From Methanobacteriota archaeon (GTDB lineage Archaea > Thermoplasmatota > Poseidoniia > Poseidoniales > Poseidoniaceae), in the NCBI GenBank assembly GCA_018623995.1, contig JAAZUV010000031.1, positions 1 through 11,950 of the forward strand: a DNA stretch of 11,950 nt. The letters run 5' to 3'. Made by a program: the position numbers and the translations under genes. This document shows positions 1 to 7,294 of this stretch, in pieces. Every line of letters starts with the position of its first letter. Position 1 is the stretch's first letter. The notes under the pieces are model-generated. The model was given only the letters and a program-made list of their open reading frames with translations. It was not told where the DNA came from and ran no database searches.

Positions 1-205
1 GGAATGGTGCGTGTTTGCGTACAATGAAACGCAGCAAAACCTCTGCACACATCGTCATCGTCGTCCGTTGAGATGAGGGCCGGCGTTCGTACAGCAGGCG
101 ATGAACGGTCACCCAAACCCCATACACGGCCATAGCGGTGGCGATGAAGAACCGTGCGACCAAGTCCTTCTGCCATGTTGCCTGCTGAGGTGGTTTGTTT
201 TTCAA
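1..205 (-). CDS. partial unrecognised one-helix membrane protein (N-terminal part; C-terminus beyond left edge)
   Basis: An open minus-strand frame enters from the left edge and contains no stop down to base 1. The translation has a basic, polar N-terminus (KNKPPQQATWQKDL), then a hydrophobic stretch of about 20 residues (FFIATAMAVYGVWVTV), then an Arg-rich segment (YERRPSSQR). This suggests one membrane helix close to the N-terminus. The TTG at 205 is chosen as start because it leaves 55 bp before the divergent gene at 261. In-frame alternatives are GTG at 214 and ATG at 259, but the ATG would leave only one base between the two divergent genes. No family is recognised. The other minus frame, from an ATG at 176, is also open but gives a less protein-like sequence. 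With only about 68 residues visible, confidence is modest. Confidence 0.45.
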   Translation of the reverse strand, partial: MKNKPPQQATWQKDLVARFFIATAMAVYGVWVTVHRLLYERRPSSQRTTMTMCAEVLLRFIVRKHAPF

Positions 206-260
206 AGATGCCACCGATTGCGAAGAAAGTGTTGAAAGACTAGGCCTTCGAGCAATCATC

Positions 261-2480
261 ATGGAGGATAACACGACCAAGCATCGGATGATGCCGCTGG
301 TTTTTGTTGGACTTCTTCTTTTGAGTTTCACGAACGTCGTTCACGCTGATGAAGCATCAGACGTGTTCATCATTGATGGTCGCTTGCAGATGGTCACACT
401 TGAATCAGGTGAAACCTACCAGCAAACCATCAACGTCGAAGGAGGAGCAATCGTCTCTGTCAACGTCGGTTGCAGTTCATGCCAAGTGCAGCTTGATGCA
501 GGAGACACGAGCATCTCATCCTCGACATCGGTCGCTTACGAAGCGACTGAAACTACATCGGTCCAAATCACAATCTCTTCATCCACTGCAGAGACGGTTT
601 CAACCTCTATTCTCGTTGCCGCAGACGAAATGCATCTCGAACAACGACCGAGTCCGGATTCAACAATCGACCTCGTCGAGTCGTACAGATGCGAGAATCC
701 TAGTGCGTGTCTCGATATGCATCGAGGCAATCTCCAAACCATTCTCAACGGAGATTATGAATCGCTTGGTTTCGATGCAGGTGCGGTCAAATCAGGTGCT
801 GAAGAATATTATGGATTCGAAGTTCATGCAGATGAAACCATTGAATTGACACTCCATCACGCATCCGATTCCATTCGGTTTGATTTCTACATGCAGACTG
901 AAACCGGAGAACAACTCCTCGATTCAGTGATTGAGACAATGACCGCCACAAACCCAAACACCATGGAGGATACGGTCTACCTAGACATTGTAGAAGATGG
1001 GAGAATCATCGTCAAAGCATCAACCTCTGCACCATTAACGGCCTATGCGCTTCAACGTACGATTCATGACGCTCAACTGACCATGACCGTGGATGAGGAT
1101 ACATCACAATTCACGCAAATGGGCCATGGATTGTCCAAGAGTGCCTTTGCAATCGATGCTACGGGAGTGATCAAGCTTTCACCTGTAATTGTCGATATCA
1201 CTGCAAGCGTTTCGCTTCGTATCGGTGACGCATGGGTTGCTATGCCAGAGGTCCACGTTGAACGAAATACAGTAGAGCGAATCTATGTCTATCCAAACAC
1301 CACAATGGCCATGCTCAACATCGAAAGCAGTGTACACTGGGTTGATGTTGCTTTGGAATCCACAGCAGATGGCAATTCGACAAGCGACGCTCCAGCCTAT
1401 CGTCCATCGAATCTTGAACAAGCCGATTGGCCGATTCTCTATGCTGAAAATACCGGGGGCTATACTGGCGAACTGACCTTAGCAACGATGGACATTTCCG
1501 ATGTGTACCTCATTTCAGTCGATGGCTGGGTTGATTCAGAACATCGACTCCACATCGTTATCGATGGTAACAGCCCCGACCTTCGAGGTGTTGTTCAAGA
1601 GTTGGATCAGGAAACGATGGAGGTGCTCTCAGAACACGAACTGTCTCCCGACCTCTTTACCTACGACATGGATTTGTACATCACATTGGGACCAGGATTG
1701 CATTTCATTGAGTTCTTCCATGTCAACGATTCAATCCTCCAAGATCAGAACTGGGGCAACGATCTTCAGGCACTGGAATACAGCATTGATATCACGAAAG
1801 TGACCACTGAAATTGGTGAAGAACCATGGTTTGCTCCATCCGATGAAGCAAAGTTTTGGGGAACCACTGTTCGTTGGATTCTTGGGCTTGGCATGATGTT
1901 GCCGGCCATCTATCTCGTGTATGCCATGCGAAAGACTCGACGCGATGCAGCACGTATTGGAGCGATGAAACAGCGCTTAGCCATGTTAACAAATCTACTC
2001 GATGAGGGAGCTGAATCACCAGAGCAGACACGGAAATCATTGGTTCGTTCTTTGGAAGCAGTAGCAACCCTCCCATGGGAATCTGCCATCGCTTCGTGGG
2101 GTGAACCCCAACGTTCCTACACAACCGATGGAACCTCCATTGCAGTGTGGAATCTTGATTCACGTCTGGCAAAATCCCTTGGCAATTGGCCACTCCTTGT
2201 TGGTTTGAACACAGAAAACGAAACATGGGACATTGCCGCATTCCGCTTCGATGCGCCATACGGTCAAGCATTGTCTGTGGACCATGTTGAACCACGACTC
2301 TTGCATCAAGGAGAGGAAGTCTTTGTTGACACCATTGCCAAAGGCACGACAATTTTCTTAACAGTTGATCTCGCAGGGGATGCGACACAAGTTGATGTTG
2401 AACTGAATGGCCATGTCGATGGTGTGCCGAGAGGCATGAGGATTCCTACTGCGTTGACCCGATTTGAAGAAGAAGAATGA
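261..2480 (+). CDS. exported membrane-anchored surface protein, beta-rich ectodomain with folded cytoplasmic tail
   Basis: The protein has 739 residues from the ATG at 261. Residues 1-29 form a Sec signal peptide: basic start, hydrophobic core LVFVGLLLLSF, likely cleavage after VHA. Residues 30-530 are Thr/Ser/Asp-rich and beta-like. The only four cysteines (71, 74, 144, 150) lie in the N-terminal part, fitting two disulfides. Residues about 178-265 (start EEYYGFEVHADETIEL) resemble a bacterial pre-peptidase C-terminal (PPC) type beta-sandwich; this is a tentative resemblance. A membrane helix lies at about 537-556, followed by a basic stop-transfer stretch (RKTRRDAAR), a short helical segment, and a cytoplasmic tail of about 180 residues that looks like a folded beta domain. 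No catalytic motif is seen. Alternative starts are ATG at 288 or 291, just before the hydrophobic core. A sensor or adhesin role is possible but unproven. Confidence 0.85.
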   Translation: MEDNTTKHRMMPLVFVGLLLLSFTNVVHADEASDVFIIDGRLQMVTLESGETYQQTINVEGGAIVSVNVGCSSCQVQLDAGDTSISSSTSVAYEATETTSVQITISSSTAETVSTSILVAADEMHLEQRPSPDSTIDLVESYRCENPSACLDMHRGNLQTILNGDYESLGFDAGAVKSGAEEYYGFEVHADETIELTLHHASDSIRFDFYMQTETGEQLLDSVIETMTATNPNTMEDTVYLDIVEDGRIIVKASTSAPLTAYALQRTIHDAQLTMTVDEDTSQFTQMGHGLSKSAFAIDATGVIKLSPVIVDITASVSLRIGDAWVAMPEVHVERNTVERIYVYPNTTMAMLNIESSVHWVDVALESTADGNSTSDAPAYRPSNLEQADWPILYAENTGGYTGELTLATMDISDVYLISVDGWVDSEHRLHIVIDGNSPDLRGVVQELDQETMEVLSEHELSPDLFTYDMDLYITLGPGLHFIEFFHVNDSILQDQNWGNDLQALEYSIDITKVTTEIGEEPWFAPSDEAKFWGTTVRWILGLGMMLPAIYLVYAMRKTRRDAARIGAMKQRLAMLTNLLDEGAESPEQTRKSLVRSLEAVATLPWESAIASWGEPQRSYTTDGTSIAVWNLDSRLAKSLGNWPLLVGLNTENETWDIAAFRFDAPYGQALSVDHVEPRLLHQGEEVFVDTIAKGTTIFLTVDLAGDATQVDVELNGHVDGVPRGMRIPTALTRFEEEE

Positions 2481-2483
2481 TCA
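2478..2483. other. abutting convergent stop codons (TGATCA)
   Basis: The plus-strand TGA (2478-2480) of the exported protein and the minus-strand TGA (2483-2481) of dnaJ touch with no base between them, forming the palindrome TGATCA. Termination of either transcript must therefore take place inside the opposing gene. On the minus strand, the bases just after the dnaJ stop are pyrimidine-rich (TTCTTCTTCTTC, complement of about 2464-2475), which could serve as an archaeal T-rich terminator; this is inference. Confidence 0.9.
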
Positions 2484-3620
2484 TTCATTCGATCTTCGTT
2501 CGGATGCATCATCAAGGATTCGTTGCACCTGATCACTCGGATTAAGACTTGATTTCATCGATTCAAGTTGTTTCTTATCCGACTTCGAAACCTTATCAGG
2601 AACGTGAAGTTTGAGCAAAACAACCACATCGCCACGTCCACTTCTGCGCATATGAGGCAAACCTCGTTTCTTGATTTCGAGAGTATGACCTGCGGATGAA
2701 CGAGCAGGGACAACGATATCGAGTTTCTTCCCGTCAATGTGGTCGATGCTGATTTTCGTCCCCAACACCAAGTCTGGATAACCAAGTGGAAGCGACATGA
2801 TCAAATCTGAACCGTTTCGTTCGAACCACGGATGTGTAAGAACTTCGATCTCGATGAGGAGATCGCCTTGTGACCCCTGTCCACGTTCGGCAGGTTGTCC
2901 TTGACCTCGCAGGCGTAGACGTGTACCGTGTTCTGCACCAGCAGGAACGTTGAATCGGATGGTCTTCTCTTCAACACGATGACCTCGACCAGAACAATCA
3001 GTGCACGGTGAATCGATCATCGAGCCACTTCCTCCACAATCGCGACAATCTTGAACAACTTCGTTGACAAACGGACCAATCTGTTGCCGAACCCGTACTC
3101 GACCTTGCCCTTGGCATTGTGAACAGGTCGTTGTTTTGCCATCTTTAGCACCTGAACCTGAACAAGTCTTGCACTCAGCAGGCAAATCGAGTTCAATCGA
3201 TTCTTCGCTTCCTGTCAAAACCGTGGCCAGTTCGATGCTGTGACGAACGAGAATGTCAGAGCCACGGCGTTCTCGACTGCGACCACGGCCGCCACCAAAG
3301 AATCCCGAAAAGAAATCTCCACCAAGGAGATCCTCGAGATTGATGTTGAATCCACCTCCAGAGAAGCCTCCAAAGGGATTCCCAGCAGGACCGTCATGAC
3401 CGAATCGATCGTAGTGAGCACGCTTGTCTGGATCCGAGAGAACAGCGTAGGCCTCCTGAATTTCCTTGAATTTGTCCTCAGCATCGGGCTCTTCGCTTCG
3501 ATCTGGGTGATAGCGACGGGCGAGTCGCCTGAATGCATTCTTCAGGTCTTTTTCTGTCGCTGAACGCTCAACATCGAGAACTTCGTAGTAGTCTCGTTTG
3601 TCTGCCAGCGTTCCACCCAA
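2481..3620 (-). CDS. dnaJ: type I Hsp40 co-chaperone DnaJ
   Basis: DnaJ stimulates the ATPase of Hsp70 (DnaK) and delivers unfolded clients in the cytoplasm. The 379-residue product has the complete type I architecture: a J domain (about 10-75) with the HPD motif at 38-40; a Gly/Phe-rich linker (77-112); four CxxCxGxG zinc motifs starting at Cys150, 166, 192 and 206; and the C-terminal client-binding beta domains with dimerisation end. Length is normal for the family. No ATG is available: the frame opens after a TAG at 3644-3642, and the usable codons are TTG at 3620 or CTG at 3608. The CTG would give the family-like N-terminus [11 protein letters not shown], with a GGGTGG stretch just upstream. 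It is last in a minus-strand group, 46 bp after the zinc-ribbon membrane protein. No grpE or dnaK is in the window, unlike the common grpE-dnaK-dnaJ order. Confidence 0.97.
   Translation of the reverse strand: MGGTLADKRDYYEVLDVERSATEKDLKNAFRRLARRYHPDRSEEPDAEDKFKEIQEAYAVLSDPDKRAHYDRFGHDGPAGNPFGGFSGGGFNINLEDLLGGDFFSGFFGGGRGRSRERRGSDILVRHSIELATVLTGSEESIELDLPAECKTCSGSGAKDGKTTTCSQCQGQGRVRVRQQIGPFVNEVVQDCRDCGGSGSMIDSPCTDCSGRGHRVEEKTIRFNVPAGAEHGTRLRLRGQGQPAERGQGSQGDLLIEIEVLTHPWFERNGSDLIMSLPLGYPDLVLGTKISIDHIDGKKLDIVVPARSSAGHTLEIKKRGLPHMRRSGRGDVVVLLKLHVPDKVSKSDKKQLESMKSSLNPSDQVQRILDDASERRSNE
3612..3618 (-). promoter_or_regulatory. possible ribosome binding site deciding the dnaJ start
   Basis: The minus strand reads GGGTGGA at 3618-3612, resembling the GGTGAT part of the archaeal anti-Shine-Dalgarno complement. 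It ends three bases before the CTG at 3608 and overlaps the TTG at 3620. If it works as a ribosome site, translation would begin at the CTG rather than the TTG. Evidence is weak: one short motif in a region where no ATG is present. Confidence 0.3.
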
Positions 3621-3666
3621 TCGGTGCCAACAGGCGCTCCACTAAAACCTCACGTTGAAATTAGGC

Positions 3667-4566
3667 CTAAAGTGTGGTCCCACAGGATTGGCAGTAACGC
3701 TCGGACGGAGGGTTACTTGCACCACAGGCAGGACAGCCTCCTGTGATCGAGCCTTTCACCGTCTGAACGCTTCCTCCACTCAACATCGCCAAGTCTTCGA
3801 TGGACTCTTTGCGCTGAACAGGGATGGTTGGAGTTTCAATATTGGTTGAAGAAATGATTCCACCATCATCACTCATCGTCGTCATGGTTAGTTCATCGTT
3901 TGAGCGTGTATCGGACATTTCCTGTTTGATAGGAGCAACTGGACGTTGGGCGATAACCGGCGTTTGCTGTGCATTTGAACGTAGGCGAGCCAGACGCTTT
4001 TCTTCACGTTCCGCAGCTGTATTCCGGCCAAACAAGCCAAAAATTCCATCGATGATGTTGTCCATCCAACTTGCTTGACGAACTGAACCAACCGTTGAAT
4101 CAACCATCTCATCCATTTCGGCACCGTCTCCACTCATGCGCCGAGTGGCTTTCTGAACGAATCCTTGCTCGGTGAGCATTTTGACATCCGAGGTCACGTC
4201 CCGATCGAGTTCGAGTTCAGGCGCTTCGCGACCAAATGAGCCGATGGTTGAGTTGAGTTGTTCTTTGTTGATTTGTGTCTCCCCTTGCAGTGGGGTTTCC
4301 TTTTCCCAGACACCTTTTGCTTCAGCATCGTAGACATGCTTCATTTTCTTCATAATTTCAGAACGACGGAATTCGTGATCTTTTGTGACGCGTGTTCGCC
4401 TCATGAGTATGAATCCAATGAGGAATCCAAGACCATACCACACAGCAGAATACACCCAAGAAAGTGAGAGAATATCTGCTAGTGGTGCGACAATAACATG
4501 GAGTGCTCCCATAACCAGCAAAGGCAAGGCAAACAGTCCAATCGAGGAGGATTGTCTGGTTGCCAT
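3667..4566 (-). CDS. two-helix membrane protein with C-terminal zinc ribbon
   Basis: The 299-residue product starts with two membrane helices (about 10-32 and 36-55) ending in a positive RRTR, which places the rest in the cytoplasm by the positive-inside rule. The middle (about 60-275) is polar, charged and probably largely disordered, with scattered helical segments and a short hydrophobic patch (MDNIIDGIFGLFG). The last 22 residues are a small zinc ribbon with CPAC at 278-281 and CQSC at 292-295, each followed by Gly, the common zinc-ribbon type. A GGAG lies 8 bases before the ATG, supporting this start. It sits 49 bp after the glycosyltransferase stop and 46 bp before dnaJ, all on the minus strand, so co-transcription is likely. 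The family is not recognised; a membrane-tethered scaffold or adaptor is only a guess. Confidence 0.85.
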   Translation of the reverse strand: MATRQSSSIGLFALPLLVMGALHVIVAPLADILSLSWVYSAVWYGLGFLIGFILMRRTRVTKDHEFRRSEIMKKMKHVYDAEAKGVWEKETPLQGETQINKEQLNSTIGSFGREAPELELDRDVTSDVKMLTEQGFVQKATRRMSGDGAEMDEMVDSTVGSVRQASWMDNIIDGIFGLFGRNTAAEREEKRLARLRSNAQQTPVIAQRPVAPIKQEMSDTRSNDELTMTTMSDDGGIISSTNIETPTIPVQRKESIEDLAMLSGGSVQTVKGSITGGCPACGASNPPSERYCQSCGTTL

Positions 4567-4574
4567 ACCCTCGA

Positions 4575-4578
4575 CTCC
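4575..4578 (-). promoter_or_regulatory. ribosome binding site GGAG of the zinc-ribbon membrane protein
   Basis: The minus strand reads AAGGAGTCGAGGGT directly before the ATG at 4566. GGAG matches the complement of the archaeal 16S rRNA tail, and the spacing of about 8 bases is normal. This supports the ATG and independent translation initiation within the minus-strand group. Confidence 0.55.
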
Positions 4579-4615
4579 TTCGTTTTCTTCTTATGCATTC
4601 GCCTTGGTTGTTTCA

Positions 4616-5638
4616 TCAACGATCTCTTGATGCACGACCTTTTCGAAGCAAACCATCGAGCAAGCCAATCGTAAAACCTGTGTGAAGAATCAACAGACTG
4701 AATGGAACACCAAGGATATGCGAAGGCCCCTTCTTAGCAAAAAGAAGACCTGAGAGGAGCAAGACACATCCATATGCTCTAATCAAGAACATCGACCACA
4801 TTGGATTGAAAAAGAGCAGCATCGATGTGGCAATGAGGCCAAACAGAGGCAACAGCTCGCGTAGGACGAGGCGACGCGGGTGTTTGAGCAACACTTTGGT
4901 TCGCCAGAAACCATAGCGGTGGCTCATCAAAAACCACGACCTAAACGACGTCCTGCGACGCATCTTCGCAACAGCATTTGGAGTTCGGCATAGAACGTAT
5001 CCCGCCTTAATCAACCGCATGCTCAAATCACTGTCCTGACTTGTCAGAAACGATTCATCCCAACCACCAACGTCTTCCAATGCGGAACGTAGATGCAAGG
5101 CAAAAGCAGGGACGTTGGTTTTCCCTTCCTCATGGAATTGAGCAAATTGTCCTGTACCCCCTCCTAATGGGCTGCTCAGTGTCGAATCAATGATGGATTC
5201 AACCGTATTCTTTGTCGAATCATTTCCTACAACACGACAGCCAAGTCCTGCAAGCCGCTCATGTTTGGACTCAAGGCGTGACCAGGCTTGTATCATTTGA
5301 ATGAGATGATGACGTCCAATCTCAATGTGACCATTGAATTCGAGAAGGTGTGTGATGCTCTCCGGGAGGTGTTGCAATGCCAGATTTCGTGCATGTGGCA
5401 CGAATCGACCCGGATTTTCCAGTAGATGAATCGATGGATGTTGGGTTGGATCGAGTCCTTCGCAAATCTTCCGAACAATCTCCACTGTTGCATCCGTGGA
5501 GCCTCCATCGAGGACGAAAATCGTATGCTCGTTTGCTGGAAGAGATTGGTTGATGAGGGATTGAAGGCAGGATTCGATGTATTCTTCCTCATTCAGAACC
5601 GGCAGCACTGTTGCCAGCCATGGTTCTGTTGCGCCCAT
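4616..5638 (-). CDS. ExoA-like family 2 glycosyltransferase with C-terminal membrane helices
   Basis: The 340-residue product has a GT-A fold family 2 core: strand and nucleotide-site start LATVLPVLNEEEYIESCL (8-25), DGGSTD at 44-49, NPGRFVPHARN (75-85), an SSPLGGGTGQF segment (155-165), the acceptor/catalytic-base region QDSDL at 201-205, and RRTSFRSW (228-235). This order matches the ExoA-type transferases that add sugars to lipid-linked glycans. Two or three membrane helices follow (about 262-278, 283-301, 308-328), ending in a basic tail, so it probably works on the inner face of the membrane. The DxD-like position, usually D-A/G-H here, reads N-G-H at 102-104. The ATG at 5638 is chosen because longer versions would overlap the divergent UPF0201 gene. 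Donor and acceptor are unknown; surface glycoprotein or glycolipid synthesis is inferred. Confidence 0.9.
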   Translation of the reverse strand: MGATEPWLATVLPVLNEEEYIESCLQSLINQSLPANEHTIFVLDGGSTDATVEIVRKICEGLDPTQHPSIHLLENPGRFVPHARNLALQHLPESITHLLEFNGHIEIGRHHLIQMIQAWSRLESKHERLAGLGCRVVGNDSTKNTVESIIDSTLSSPLGGGTGQFAQFHEEGKTNVPAFALHLRSALEDVGGWDESFLTSQDSDLSMRLIKAGYVLCRTPNAVAKMRRRTSFRSWFLMSHRYGFWRTKVLLKHPRRLVLRELLPLFGLIATSMLLFFNPMWSMFLIRAYGCVLLLSGLLFAKKGPSHILGVPFSLLILHTGFTIGLLDGLLRKGRASRDR

Positions 5639-5716
5639 AGGCTGCTCTGTAGCAAATCTGTTTTGATACTTCACATTCACAAGCAGGTTGAAAAGCCGAT
5701 TCCTTGTCCTTACAGC
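5639..5716. promoter_or_regulatory. divergent promoter region between glycosyltransferase and UPF0201 genes
   Basis: These 78 bases separate two start codons facing away from each other, so promoters for both genes should lie here. On the minus strand a TATCAAAA-type A/T-rich stretch lies near 5671-5664, roughly 26-33 bases before the glycosyltransferase ATG, which would suit an archaeal TATA box with a short leader. No clear TATA element was found for the plus-strand gene. Confidence 0.35.
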
Positions 5717-6229
5717 ATGGACCTCAAACCGTTGACCTACAACGGACGAAACGAGGGTATCGAGATTGCATTGCATACAACACTCCGTCCAGGAGATGAT
5801 GCAAAGAATGTCACAATGGCGATACAGGCACTGTTTCCTGATGCAGTTGTTGCCGACGTGGAGACGCAAACATTTCCAAGCGAGCAATTGATTTCCATAG
5901 AATGCAAACATCTCTCCTTTGAAGTATTTTTACAACAACTACGCCAGCAATCAATTCTTGATACTGCGATGGATGCAATGGGCAAGAATTTGAGCGAGCA
6001 GAAAACCACGTTCTGCATTTCCCGATTGGCCGCATTTGCAGGAAAAATTGCTTTTTGCTACGAAGAAGCACCACTGGGAGGTTGTTTTGAAATTCTTCTC
6101 GAAGGCATGGGTCTAGCCGATTGGATTGAGGCGTGTACATGGCACTCAGGACGTCAGAGTGTTCCACGACAATTGCATGATGAAGCAGCAATGGATGAGC
6201 GTGGCGATGCATCAACGTGGCATCAGTAA
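5717..6229 (+). CDS. UPF0201/COG1325 family predicted RNA-binding protein
   Basis: The 170-residue product matches the archaeal UPF0201 family (COG1325), structurally a predicted dsRNA-binding-like fold and linked by prediction to RNA processing. Visible family marks are the N-terminal strand followed by PGDDAKNVTMAIQALFPDA (25-43), the block RQQSILDTAMDAM (76-88), the block SRLAAFAGKIAF (102-113) and the following EEAPLGG (116-122). The C-terminal 25 residues or so (after TWHSG) are an extension without recognised features. The ATG at 5717 gives a family-like N-terminus; the open frame extends further upstream but that part overlaps the glycosyltransferase and looks non-coding. Its 3' end overlaps the convergent peptidase-Nudix gene by 7 bases. 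Family assignment is firm by motif order; molecular function is not established. Confidence 0.85.
   Translation: MDLKPLTYNGRNEGIEIALHTTLRPGDDAKNVTMAIQALFPDAVVADVETQTFPSEQLISIECKHLSFEVFLQQLRQQSILDTAMDAMGKNLSEQKTTFCISRLAAFAGKIAFCYEEAPLGGCFEILLEGMGLADWIEACTWHSGRQSVPRQLHDEAAMDERGDASTWHQ
6223..6229. other. 7-base overlap of convergent genes
   Basis: The UPF0201 stop TAA occupies 6227-6229 on the plus strand, and the fusion gene's stop TGA occupies 6225-6223 on the minus strand. The two coding regions therefore overlap by seven bases and share no intergenic terminator. Confidence 0.85.
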
Positions 6230-7206
6230 CGTCCTTTGAGCAGATCTTCAACAATCGGAATGTCGGCTTCGAGCCAGTCGAGATTCAACCCCTCTGATGA
6301 TGAAATCCACTTCATCTCACTATGAACGGACATCTGGAGATTGTCCAGATTCTCTGCCTCAACGAGGAACCCATGAATTTCAACGTGTAAGAAAGGATAT
6401 GTGTGTGTCCAAACGCCTGCTTTTTTGACGATGGTTGCTCTGAGGCTCAGTTCTTCTTGGAGTTCACGAAACAGTGCGTCTTCAGGAGATTCGTTACGTT
6501 CAACAGTTCCTCCCGGAAATTCCCATTTGCCAGCTTTGGGTTCATCCTCGCCACGCTTCATCGCTAGGAAACCACTTTCTGAGGTGAAGATTCCTGCTGC
6601 AACCTGAATGGACGGTTTGTAGAGCATGTGCGCAAGAACCCTACGAACAAGTTTGGATGCTTCCTTCACAGACATATGTTCAACCGAAGGAAGATGGAGA
6701 AAAAGGCAAGGAATTGCAAATTTGTGCGTTTGAAGCGCCTCGAGCGAGCGATAGTAGGTTTCATTGCAAATGTATCGTCCTGCGTCCTTTGACAATTCGA
6801 TGTCATCCTCCCAGTCTTCGACACCCCACTTCTTGACCGGTACAGCGGCTTTCAAATCGCCAGTTCCACTGAGCTTTGCACCATTGATCTGACGCCCAGA
6901 AGTATCTGGGATTCTCATATCGAGAGCGTCCTCTGCAACGAGTTCAATGCGTGGTTGCATACATTCTCCACAAAGACCGAGATGAAGGATTGCGTCCCAC
7001 TCACGAGAGGCGAGTTCATTTGCAGTCCATCTCGATCCATGTTCATCAACCGAAAGGACGTGTTTCTCAATCGACATCTCACTTGAACCCCTTCCAAATG
7101 GATTCTTAATTGGAATCAGTGATGGAAATGATTCCACGATCATCTCTGTGGGATTGACCTCGTGCTTTCCGAACGGGCCAAACCCTGTGAGAAGCACACG
7201 TGGCAT
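6223..7206 (-). CDS. fusion of pyroglutamyl-peptidase I and Nudix hydrolase
   Basis: The 327-residue product joins two enzymes in one frame. Residues 1-196 are a peptidase family C15 domain, which removes N-terminal pyroglutamate from peptides: GFGPFG at 8-13, NPT at 18-20, catalytic Glu88 (ten residues before RIPD), nucleophile Cys147 in DAGRYICNETYY, and His171 in FLHLP. All three catalytic positions are intact, and the Cys-to-His spacing (24) equals the family's. Residues about 198-327 are a MutT-like Nudix domain with KWEFPGG (227-233) and a Nudix box at 233-255: Glu239 and R247-E248-L249-x-E251-E252 are present, but the usual Gly at 254 is Ser. The C-terminal NLDWLEADIPIVEDLL is typical of MutT-type enzymes. 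The linker is very short. The ATG at 7206 gives the normal C15 N-terminus. Cytoplasmic; both activities are expected, the reason for joining them is unknown. Confidence 0.93.
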   Translation of the reverse strand: MPRVLLTGFGPFGKHEVNPTEMIVESFPSLIPIKNPFGRGSSEMSIEKHVLSVDEHGSRWTANELASREWDAILHLGLCGECMQPRIELVAEDALDMRIPDTSGRQINGAKLSGTGDLKAAVPVKKWGVEDWEDDIELSKDAGRYICNETYYRSLEALQTHKFAIPCLFLHLPSVEHMSVKEASKLVRRVLAHMLYKPSIQVAAGIFTSESGFLAMKRGEDEPKAGKWEFPGGTVERNESPEDALFRELQEELSLRATIVKKAGVWTHTYPFLHVEIHGFLVEAENLDNLQMSVHSEMKWISSSEGLNLDWLEADIPIVEDLLKGRY

Positions 7207-7294
7207 GGCCTGTCCTAGGGTCGATTGTTCTTGATTTTGCTGACAAATTGGCAACAGATTGACAAACCATTGGACAAACCACCCTCTGAGGCAC
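7207..7294. promoter_or_regulatory. divergent promoter region with three GACAAA repeats
   Basis: This gap separates the fusion gene (minus) from the small membrane protein (plus). It holds three copies of GACAAA on the plus strand, at 7242-7247, 7261-7266 and 7273-7278. The last two are part of a 9-base direct repeat, GACAAACCA, with a 12-base period. Such spacing could be an operator, or chance in an A/C-rich stretch. No convincing TATA box was found for either gene. Confidence 0.3.

Noticed and set aside
349..849. 166-residue plus-strand open frame
   Set aside because: It is a shifted-frame shadow of the exported protein; the translation is Ser/Lys/Arg-rich with no family likeness.
1792..2388. 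198-residue open frame on the minus strand
   Set aside because: It lies wholly inside the 739-aa exported protein on the other strand, is rich in Arg, Gln, Trp and His as expected of antisense frames, and has no recognisable domain or ribosome site.
3240..3563. 107-residue plus-strand frame opposite the dnaJ N-terminal half
   Set aside because: It lies antisense to conserved DnaJ domains and has no family resemblance; open only because of the composition of dnaJ.
3661..3670. perfect palindrome TTAGGCCTAA
   Set aside because: Ten bases is short, it includes the stop codon of the zinc-ribbon protein, and it has no T-run after it, so neither a terminator nor an operator can be argued.
5639..5911. 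N-terminal extension of the glycosyltransferase beyond 5638
   Set aside because: The extra residues are Cys-rich, do not resemble the family, and overlap the well-supported UPF0201 gene on the opposite strand.
5811..6254. 147-residue minus-strand frame opposite the UPF0201 gene
   Set aside because: Antisense shadow: the UPF0201 frame has the family motifs in order, whereas this translation has none and is rich in His, Arg and Cys.
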